Source of the DNA: CAZMGG01 sp964565715
Lineage (GTDB): Bacteria > Planctomycetota > UBA1135 > UBA2386
Assembly: GCA_964565715.1 (NCBI GenBank)
Contig: CAZMGG010000144.1
Location: 1-13,641 of the forward strand
Direction: 5' to 3'
DNA length: 13,641 bases
Position 1 is the stretch's first letter; each line of letters begins with the position of its first letter. Position numbers and translations under genes: made by a program. Below are positions 1 to 5,836 of this stretch, piece by piece. The notes under the pieces are model-generated. The model did no database searches. It was not told the DNA's origin and was given only the letters and a program-made list of their open reading frames with translations.

Positions 1-1186
1 GCTTGGCCAGCAGCGAGTCGTAGTGCACCGGCACGGTGAAGCCCGAATACACGCCCGAATCGACCCGCACGCCCGGCCCTTCGGGCTCGCGCACCAGCTC
101 CAGCAGGCCCGCCGCGGGCAGGAAGCCCTGCTCGGGCGCCTCGGCGCAGATGCGCGCCTCGATGGCGTGCCCCCGCGGCGTCAGGTCGCGGCCGGCCAGC
201 AGATCGGCCAGCCTGGCCCCGGCCGCCACCATGACCTGCAGGTGCACCAGGTCGACGCCGGTCACCAGTTCGGTCACCGGATGCTCCACCTGCAGCCGCG
301 CGTTCACCTCGAGGAAGTAGAAGCGGCCCTGATCGTCGAGCAGGAACTCGCAGGTGCCGGCATTGTCGTAGCCCACCGCTTTGGCCAGCGTCACCGCCGC
401 CTCGCCCATCTTGCCCCGCAAGGCCTTGTCCACCGCCGGCGACGGCGCCTCCTCCAGCACCTTCTGGTGCCGGCGCTGCACCGAGCACTCGCGCTCGTGG
501 AACGACACGGCGTCGCCATGGCTGTCGCCGACGAACTGGATCTCGACGTGACGGGCGGGGAACACCGCCCGCTCCAGGATCATGCGGTCGTCGCCGAAGC
601 TCGCCTTCGCCTCGCGCCGGCCCGCCGCCAGGGCCTCGGCCAGGTCCGCCGCCCTCTCCACCCGTCGCATCCCGCGGCCGCCGCCGCCGGCGCTGGCCTT
701 CACCATCAGCGGGAAGCCGATCCGGCCCGCCGCAGCGATCAGCGCCTCGTCGCCCTCGTCCTGCTCGGTGCCCGGCACCACCGGCACGCCGAGCCGCTGC
801 GCCACCTCCCGCGCCGCCTTCTTGCTGCCGAGCTGCTCCATCGCCTCGGGCCGCGNNNNNNNNNNGACCAGCCCCGCCGCGCGCACGGCCCGGGCGAAGT
901 CGGCGTTCTCGCTGAGGAAGCCGTAGCCCGGATGGATGGCATCGGCGCCGGTCTGCCGCGCCGCCTGCAGGATCTTGCCGATGTCCAGGTAGGACTCGGC
1001 GGCGGTGCTGCCGCCCAGCGCCACCGCCACGTCGGCCGCCAGCACGTGGGCGGCCCGGGCGTCGGGGTCGCTGTGCACCGCCACGGCGGTGATGCCCAGC
1101 TCGCGCAGCGCCCGGCAGACCCGGACGGCGATCTCGCCGCGGTTGGCGACCAGCACGGTGCGGAACGGAGGAGAGGACGCGGCCAT
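1..1186 (-). CDS. accC: Biotin carboxylase / acyl-CoA carboxylase alpha subunit, N-terminal part (truncated by window edge)
   Basis: Catalyses ATP-dependent carboxylation of the biotin carried by a biotin carboxyl carrier protein, the first half-reaction of acetyl-CoA or propionyl-type acyl-CoA carboxylases in the cytoplasm. The visible 395 codons start MAASSPPFRTVLVANRGEIA and contain HPGYGFLSENADFA, the ATP-grasp loop KASAGGGGRGMRR (K163), the CSVQRRHQK segment, and the active-site run E293-V-N295-A-R297-L-Q-V-E301-HPVTE. It ends at VHYDSLLAK near the end of the carboxylase domain. The ATG at 1184-1186 is the start that places VLVANRGEIA at the usual distance from the N terminus. AESYLDIGKIL, TGADAIHPGYG and RVDSGVYSGF look more like acyl-CoA (propionyl/methylcrotonyl) carboxylase alpha chains than E. 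coli AccC. Whether a fused biotinyl domain follows lies outside the window, so accC is a provisional symbol. A 10-N gap interrupts codons 108-111 without breaking the frame. Confidence 0.93.
   Translation of the reverse strand, partial: MAASSPPFRTVLVANRGEIAVRVCRALRELGITAVAVHSDPDARAAHVLAADVAVALGGSTAAESYLDIGKILQAARQTGADAIHPGYGFLSENADFARAVRAAGLVXXXXRPEAMEQLGSKKAAREVAQRLGVPVVPGTEQDEGDEALIAAAGRIGFPLMVKASAGGGGRGMRRVERAADLAEALAAGRREAKASFGDDRMILERAVFPARHVEIQFVGDSHGDAVSFHERECSVQRRHQKVLEEAPSPAVDKALRGKMGEAAVTLAKAVGYDNAGTCEFLLDDQGRFYFLEVNARLQVEHPVTELVTGVDLVHLQVMVAAGARLADLLAGRDLTPRGHAIEARICAEAPEQGFLPAAGLLELVREPEGPGVRVDSGVYSGFTVPVHYDSLLAK
856..865. other. Assembly gap of 10 N inside the biotin carboxylase gene
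   Basis: Ten undetermined bases. On the minus strand the frame before the gap ends in AAGLV and the frame after it resumes NCG-CGG-CCC, giving (P)RPEAMEQLGSKKAAR. Family members read VFIGP here. The four residues F-I-G-P fit exactly into the ten missing bases plus the following CG, so the gap length appears true and the gene intact. The missing residues are inferred, not seen. Confidence 0.95.
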
Positions 1187-1354
1187 CGGCGGCAGACCTT
1201 ACCCGGCCCGCGGGCGGGTTTTTTCTCCAGAAAGTCCATCACGGCCTCCGGTGCGCTGGTGCTTTCCCGTTGATCCCGATGGGCGCCGACGACGGCGACC
1301 CTGGCCCGTTCCTGTTCCCGACCATGACCTGAACACCCTTCCCCGGTCCCGCCC
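1187..1354. other. Divergent intergenic region (168 bp)
   Basis: This lies between the biotin carboxylase start (minus) and the small plus-strand ORF, so promoters for both would be expected here. I see no convincing -35/-10 pair or clear Shine-Dalgarno sequence for either. The only structure is the GC hairpin with a T-run at 1202-1224, listed separately. Confidence 0.5.
1202..1224 (+). terminator. Terminator-like GC hairpin followed by six T, orphan
   Basis: CCC and GCC pair with GGC and GGG around a CGCG loop, with one bulged G, and T6 follows at 1219-1224. Read on the plus strand this is the shape of a rho-independent terminator, but no plus-strand gene precedes it; the carboxylase runs the other way and starts 16 nt to the left. 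It could end an antisense transcript or be chance in GC-rich DNA. On the minus strand it would be a hairpin in the carboxylase leader. Confidence 0.25.
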
Positions 1355-1570
1355 ATGAACCCCTTCGATGCCGCCCGTCTCGCCACCCTGCAGACCCGCC
1401 TGCGCGATCTGGAGCGCCGCATCCCGCAGCCGCACGAGCGGCCGATCGTCGAGGTGGCCCGGTCTGCGCTGCGCGAGGCGATCGTGGACCTGGCCCGCCG
1501 CGCCGGCCGCGAGGACTACTGGCGGGCGTCGACGGCGGCGGTCGGGGTGGTGGCGCGTCCGGCCGTGTGA
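1355..1570 (+). CDS. Small hypothetical protein (71 aa)
   Basis: Begins MNPFDAARLATLQTRLRDLE and is mostly predicted alpha helix with many Arg, Leu and Ala residues; no signal peptide or membrane segment. Nearly every codon ends in G or C, matching the GC-rich style of the carboxylase and helicase genes and supporting real coding. I do not recognise a family. It is divergent from the biotin carboxylase. Its last 55 nt overlap, tail to tail, the last gene of the lower-GC cluster (1516-1899), so at least one of the two ends could be wrong or one ORF could be spurious. No clear ribosome-binding site precedes the ATG. Confidence 0.5.
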   Translation: MNPFDAARLATLQTRLRDLERRIPQPHERPIVEVARSALREAIVDLARRAGREDYWRASTAAVGVVARPAV

Positions 1571-1899
1571 AGCGGGGCGCGGAACACCGCCACACCGCTG
1601 CTGTCCGACTTGCTGACCTGAAGACGGCCATCGGATGCGTCGGGGTCGACGCCCTCACGCGCCAGCTCCTGCTGTCCGGTGCCTTCCCCCGACTGCAGAC
1701 TCGCGTGGCTGCCCTGCGGACCATCAGGCGGCACAGCAATCTCATGGCTCGGCGGGTCAGCAGAGGCCACCAGAGACACGAGAATGCCCAGCAAGCGCGC
1801 CAGCAGGAGACCTGCGGGCAGCCATCTGCGCCGCATTGGGCCCATGCGCGCGCCCAACGGCTGCCTGCCGGTCAGCCAGTTGCGACTCTGCATCATCAC
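1516..1899 (-). CDS. Small predicted secreted protein, fourth gene of the coupled cluster
   Basis: 127 residues if translation starts at the GTG at 1899, which overlaps the TGA of the preceding gene (GTGA); ATG codons follow at once at 1896 and 1893 and later at residues 19 and 22. The region MRRRWLPAGLLLARLLGIL followed by VSLVASA-DPP looks like an export signal: basic start, hydrophobic core, Ala-x-Ala cleavage site. The mature part (~80 residues) is polar and low in complexity, with no family I recognise and no cysteines. The 4-nt overlap and similar base composition tie it to the three genes upstream. Its 3' end overlaps the small plus-strand ORF. Function unknown; it may be an accessory of the membrane-anchored protein encoded just before it. 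Confidence 0.55.
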   Translation of the reverse strand: MMMQSRNWLTGRQPLGARMGPMRRRWLPAGLLLARLLGILVSLVASADPPSHEIAVPPDGPQGSHASLQSGEGTGQQELAREGVDPDASDGRLQVSKSDSSGVAVFRAPLHTAGRATTPTAAVDARQ

Positions 1900-3737
1900 T
1901 GGAGGCGTATGTGCCGGGGCCCGGTCACCCTGTCACTCCGAAGGCTCCCACCGCCCCCGCGCTTCGGTGGCCATTCCATGCTGCTGACTTCTCCCCAACT
2001 CAGAAGGTAGTCCTCCCCGGTCCACAACCCGAGCGCCCAGTTCCCCTCCGCGTCGACTCCACGAGTATAGATCTCATTCCACTGACTGCTCGATGCTGGG
2101 TCGCCTGCGGCACGCACATACAGAGCCTCGGGGCGCACGCCGACGCAGGTTCCGGTCCATTGCACGTCCGGATCCGTGATATCCAGGGTGGTATCCCGCG
2201 CGGGATCCGCTCGTCGGAAGGTCGTGATCGCACCCCGCTGCCACCGCCGTGAGACCCAGAAGAGCAAGGCGCCAGCGTCGTTCGCATCCTTGCCCACTCC
2301 TAGCGTCACCCTGCCATCCCTGCCCGTCCTTCCACTGGCCAAGGCGACGTGCGGGCGCCTTCCAACACACACCTCGATATCGCTGCTCGGTTGCCCGCGT
2401 CCGTCGCGCACCAGACACGACGCGGACTCCATCTCCTCGTACTCCAGCCGGATCTCCCGCGACAACGACTCGCCTGGAAGCTTCACCCGCCGCAGCCTGC
2501 GGGCAGGTCCGGACCCACCCACGACAATCTCTCCCATGGCAAGCCTCACGTCACGCGAACTCTCCGCCTTACGCAAGATCACCTCGTGGGTCATGGGGTG
2601 GGCCCTCACGAATCCGCCCAAGGCCGGCGACTCGCAACGCACCTCACAACCCACCCTCAAGTCGTCCCCGATACAGGAGCCTCCGCGCACCAGCCGCACC
2701 ATGGCGAACTCCGGAAGGCGCAAGTCCCCAAGGTCTATCAACGACTGACCACGGGGCGCGACGCTCAGCGCCATCCTGCAGTCCGCCCCTTCCCATACCG
2801 ACACGCGCAGAAGCTCCAGGGCGGGCAGCCCACGCACCAGGAACGTGCCGTCGGCTGCACAACCCGCATCGCGCTGCCAGGTGGGCGCGATCCCTGCACT
2901 ACCCCAACTGGAGGCCACGATGCGCAGCGGCGCCAGTGGAGCTCCGACCACCCGCCCGCGAAGCGCTACCTCCGGCTGCATCACCACCCGAGGCCTCGCC
3001 ACCGCACCATCCCAGTCCTGCCCCATGACGAATGCCGACTGGGTGCCGTAACCTTCGGTCGAATGCGTCAGCTCCACCATCTCCCCCGCCGGTGCGGACA
3101 GGGAGTAGCGACCACCAGCATCCGAGGCCGTCACCTGTGCTCCATCAGATACTGCCACCCGAACGCCCACCAGCGGTGATCGCGTCTGACCATCCATGAT
3201 CGTGCCGTGGATCTGACCAAGCGGAGGCATGACCAGTGTCACCTGCGAGCATGTGGGTTCTACCCTCCGATCTGCGCCGCCAATCCAGGGGCTACCGTGC
3301 GCTCGATACCTGATGCGGCATACGACTGGCGTGTCCGGCAGCCGCGCACCGAAGACGCCATCGCTGCCGGTCACTCCCGCAATCACGGTGTCCACAGCCT
3401 CCGCCCCGATCCACCGGATGTGGCAGACCACCTCAACCGCCGCAACCGGATCGAGCTTGATCGAATCTACGACACGGATCCCCAGAATCCGTCCGCCCGC
3501 GGCCTCGTTGTCGTTCGCCTTCTCACCCACCCATTGCTCTCGGCCCACCTCCTCGGGCCGTGCGTCCGGGCTCTTCGCGGCCACGTCGGACTGCGATGTC
3601 CCGTCGTGCAATGCGACCTGTTGCGGCAACGGGAACCACCGCCACCCAATGCTCAGCCACAATGCCACCAATGCTCCCGCTACCGCGAGCAGCATCAACA
3701 GGATCTGTCTGTCGCGATTGGCCACTCGTGCGCTCAC
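1896..3737 (-). CDS. Membrane-anchored protein with carboxypeptidase-regulatory-like (Ig-like) domains
   Basis: 613 residues from the GTG at 3737. One hydrophobic segment near residues 11-32 (QILLMLLAVAGALVALWLSI) should anchor the N terminus, leaving a large extracytoplasmic part. Around residues 174-220 the sequence GQIHGTIMDGQTRSPLVGVRV followed by SDAGGRYSLSAPAG is the pattern of a carboxypeptidase regulatory-like domain; similar weaker beta-rich units lie before it (~80-170) and after it (VALRGRVVGAPLAPLRI, and a C-terminal DGRGQPSSDIEVCVG unit). No enzyme motif is visible, so a structural or binding role at the cell surface is likely. I preferred the GTG at 3737 to the ATG at 3872 because it overlaps the upstream stop as GTGA, repeating the pattern of this cluster, and because the anchor then begins near the N terminus. 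Starting at 3872 would add 45 residues overlapping the previous ORF. Codons are less GC-rich than in flanking genes. Confidence 0.8.
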   Translation of the reverse strand: MSARVANRDRQILLMLLAVAGALVALWLSIGWRWFPLPQQVALHDGTSQSDVAAKSPDARPEEVGREQWVGEKANDNEAAGGRILGIRVVDSIKLDPVAAVEVVCHIRWIGAEAVDTVIAGVTGSDGVFGARLPDTPVVCRIRYRAHGSPWIGGADRRVEPTCSQVTLVMPPLGQIHGTIMDGQTRSPLVGVRVAVSDGAQVTASDAGGRYSLSAPAGEMVELTHSTEGYGTQSAFVMGQDWDGAVARPRVVMQPEVALRGRVVGAPLAPLRIVASSWGSAGIAPTWQRDAGCAADGTFLVRGLPALELLRVSVWEGADCRMALSVAPRGQSLIDLGDLRLPEFAMVRLVRGGSCIGDDLRVGCEVRCESPALGGFVRAHPMTHEVILRKAESSRDVRLAMGEIVVGGSGPARRLRRVKLPGESLSREIRLEYEEMESASCLVRDGRGQPSSDIEVCVGRRPHVALASGRTGRDGRVTLGVGKDANDAGALLFWVSRRWQRGAITTFRRADPARDTTLDITDPDVQWTGTCVGVRPEALYVRAAGDPASSSQWNEIYTRGVDAEGNWALGLWTGEDYLLSWGEVSSMEWPPKRGGGGSLRSDRVTGPRHIRLQ

Positions 3738-3925
3738 TCCGTGGTCGGCCGAATCAGGAGATGCCGCTCGATACGAACCGGCGCCGACCCCGATGCGGTC
3801 ACACTCAACTGCGATGGTCGAGTGAACAGGCCAACGCTGGCCTGGCTGGTCCCATACACGACAGGCTTGCACCCCAGGACCATAGCCCTATCGCAGCCAC
3901 CCATGAGAGCACATGAGAGCATCAT
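3734..3925 (-). CDS. Small linker ORF (63 aa) coupled to both neighbours
   Basis: Starts at ATG 3925, overlapping the TGA of the upstream gene (ATGA), and ends with TGA at 3734, overlapping the GTG of the downstream gene (GTGA). The product begins MMLSCALMGGCDRAMVLGCK and ends RIERHLLIRPTTE. It holds three cysteines in the first 19 residues and no basic N-terminal stretch, so it is not a convincing signal peptide. I recognise no family. The double 4-nt overlap is the main evidence that it is translated; it could be a coupling peptide, a small partner protein, or a chance ORF bridging two genes. If gene 1896-3737 really starts at 3872, most of this ORF would be overlapped in another frame. Confidence 0.5.
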   Translation of the reverse strand: MMLSCALMGGCDRAMVLGCKPVVYGTSQASVGLFTRPSQLSVTASGSAPVRIERHLLIRPTTE

Positions 3926-5646
3926 CGAGGTGCCAGTTGCAGGACATTTGCCGCAGGTGCGATCTCGTATGCCTGTCTCCGCCTCACCAGGATCAATCCG
4001 CCCAGAAGCAGGAGCCCGGCCGCGAGCCAGAACAGCCCATCCTTGTAAGGCCGGCTACCGGCGATCGACTGCATGATCTCCCAATCCTCCTCCTGGACCA
4101 TGACGATGGCCCGCTCTTTGACAGCAACATCGTCGCAGGCGGACCCCCGACGAGTCTGCGTCGGCGGCGTCCATATCAACAGGGATCCGAGCTTCACGAC
4201 CGCAACCGACGCATGGTGGGCAGACTCACTTGGTCGTTCGAGCAAAAGAAATGGCCTCGTCAGCCGTAGGAGCGCGCTGCGCTCCACCTGGTAGGCCCGC
4301 AGGGGCATGCCCGCTTTCGTCGACAGGGTCACAATCTCCTCGACGGAGAGTTGGAACCCAGGATTGTCGTGAACGAGGTCCGACAGGCTGGTCGTCCGGC
4401 GTTCGGCGGCCAGGAGCGCCGCGAGAGACGCCTGTGCGCTGCGTCCGCCGGCAAGCGCTTGCACATGGAACGTGCCGGCTCTAGCACGCCAATCTCTCTT
4501 CACACCATCGATCGCCGGCCAGTTTGCGCCTCCCCCCGGATGCAGCAGCCAGGAAGTCGCCGACGCTCCGGCCCCATTGATGCCTGCGGGGGACTCATCC
4601 TGTGCGTTGACCTTCGCGACGAGATCCGCAGCTTGGTTCAATGCAATCTGGAAAGCGTTGGGATGGGTGAACGTGCCCTCTGTCGTACTGATCTGTGACA
4701 CCCGATCGAGGACGGACAGCACACGATCCCCGTCCAAGCCAGCATGAGCCTCGTAGACGATGTGACCACGAAACTCGAGAGGCACGGTGCCGCCAGAAAG
4801 ATCAGCGACATAGGAGAAGGCGGCAGGCAGCCAAGACCGACCTGCGCGACTCCAGCGTGATATCAACTTGGTGTGGACCTGCCCTGACGCAGATGTGAAC
4901 TCGGACTTCGCCATGGCCAACGAGCCCTCACGCCGCACCATGGTGATGCGCAGCTGCTGACGCGAACCTGCCCGCAACGAGGCGGGAAACGTCACGGTGC
5001 AACAGTCGACCGAACCAGTGCAGTCGACAGACCTCGGATCGACCGTGAAGGCATGCCGGATGAGAGCGGAATACGGGATTGCACCCAGCATTCCGTGCAG
5101 GGCCCAAGGAAGCAGCAGCAGACCACCGTTGGTCGGCTTCTCGTAAATGGCCGCGGTGGCCTGAGGGAAGACTGCCTCGAAAGTCCGTGTCCCGTCGTGG
5201 CATATGAGAACGCGCCTGGGGCTGCCATCTTCGTCTGAAAGACGATGGTCGATTGCCTCGACCGCGAAACGGCCCGCGGCGTAGCTGCACCTCGCTTGCA
5301 CGAGTGGCTGCCGCCCCTGCAGGATGAAGGGGGCGAGATACCGAATGGGCTCGGGAATCTCGGCCGCTGCCGTGATGGGAGACTGTGCCGTCTGCAGAGT
5401 GAACTCTGCGTGGTAGCTCACGCGGTTGACGGCTTCCAATTCGGCCACAACCTCGGTGAGCAGATCCGGCATGGATTGCTGGGACCTGGCCAGGCATGGC
5501 AGCGAGGCGAGCAAGGCAACGAGCCGAAGAACCGATGAGGCGGGTGGACACGCAACCCTGCCGGCGATATCGCGCCGGTAGGTGACCGCGGTCGCCGCCC
5601 GCATGGCTGCGTCCCACACGCGAACCCGAAGAAGTTGGAAGTCCAT
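3922..5646 (-). CDS. Exported protein with C-terminal membrane anchor, possibly LolA/LprG-like beta fold
   Basis: 574 residues from ATG 5646, which has a good Shine-Dalgarno GGAGG (5657-5661) 10 nt upstream. A hydrophobic segment at about residues 38-54 (SVLRLVALLASLPCLA, followed by RSQQ) looks like a secretion signal after an unusually long 37-residue N-region; the ATG at 5604 is an alternative start. The mature part opens MPDLLTEVVAELEAVNRVSY, like proteins with an outer-membrane lipoprotein-carrier (LolA/LprG-like) fold, and continues with alternating beta strands, but similarity is too weak to assign. Near the C terminus a single membrane helix (LFWLAAGLLLLGGLILV, ~538-554) is followed by RRRQ, implying the bulk faces outward. 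It heads the four-gene coupled cluster. The open frame extends upstream of 5646 over the helicase gene, but that extension is only a shadow. Confidence 0.8.
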   Translation of the reverse strand: MDFQLLRVRVWDAAMRAATAVTYRRDIAGRVACPPASSVLRLVALLASLPCLARSQQSMPDLLTEVVAELEAVNRVSYHAEFTLQTAQSPITAAAEIPEPIRYLAPFILQGRQPLVQARCSYAAGRFAVEAIDHRLSDEDGSPRRVLICHDGTRTFEAVFPQATAAIYEKPTNGGLLLLPWALHGMLGAIPYSALIRHAFTVDPRSVDCTGSVDCCTVTFPASLRAGSRQQLRITMVRREGSLAMAKSEFTSASGQVHTKLISRWSRAGRSWLPAAFSYVADLSGGTVPLEFRGHIVYEAHAGLDGDRVLSVLDRVSQISTTEGTFTHPNAFQIALNQAADLVAKVNAQDESPAGINGAGASATSWLLHPGGGANWPAIDGVKRDWRARAGTFHVQALAGGRSAQASLAALLAAERRTTSLSDLVHDNPGFQLSVEEIVTLSTKAGMPLRAYQVERSALLRLTRPFLLLERPSESAHHASVAVVKLGSLLIWTPPTQTRRGSACDDVAVKERAIVMVQEEDWEIMQSIAGSRPYKDGLFWLAAGLLLLGGLILVRRRQAYEIAPAANVLQLAPR

Positions 5647-5836
5647 GGCCGGAGGCCCTCCATCGACCGGGCCACATCCTAGCGACGCCCGCAGCAGTCC
5701 GCAACCAGACCCGTGCGTCGCAGGATGGAAGGCCCTTCCCGCAGCACCGCCCACCCCGCGCCGCAACGGCCGACCTCGGACCGCAGCAACACCACCCTTC
5801 CCCCGCCGGCACCCCGCACCCGACAATCCGCCTTCC
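5647..5836. other. Divergent intergenic region (190 bp) between the secreted-protein cluster and the helicase
   Basis: It should contain promoters for both directions. Apart from the Shine-Dalgarno site of the minus-strand gene I see no clear -35/-10 box, terminator or repeat. The plus-strand frame is open through this region back to 5582, but its codons are proline/arginine-rich and unlike the helicase family. Confidence 0.5.
5657..5661 (-). promoter_or_regulatory. Shine-Dalgarno sequence deciding the start at 5646
   Basis: GGAGG on the minus strand, 10 nt before the ATG at 5646. It sits in the short inverted repeat GGAGGGCCTCC. It supports this start over the longer open frame and over the ATG at 5604. 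Confidence 0.6.

Noticed and set aside
23..1273. Plus-strand open frame of 416 codons over the biotin carboxylase
   Set aside because: Antisense shadow. The minus-strand frame has all biotin carboxylase motifs.
5582..5836. N-terminal extension of the helicase to the ATG at 5582
   Set aside because: The 85 extra residues are Pro/Arg/Ala-rich, lie before the normal UvrD N terminus and would overlap the divergent gene starting at 5646.
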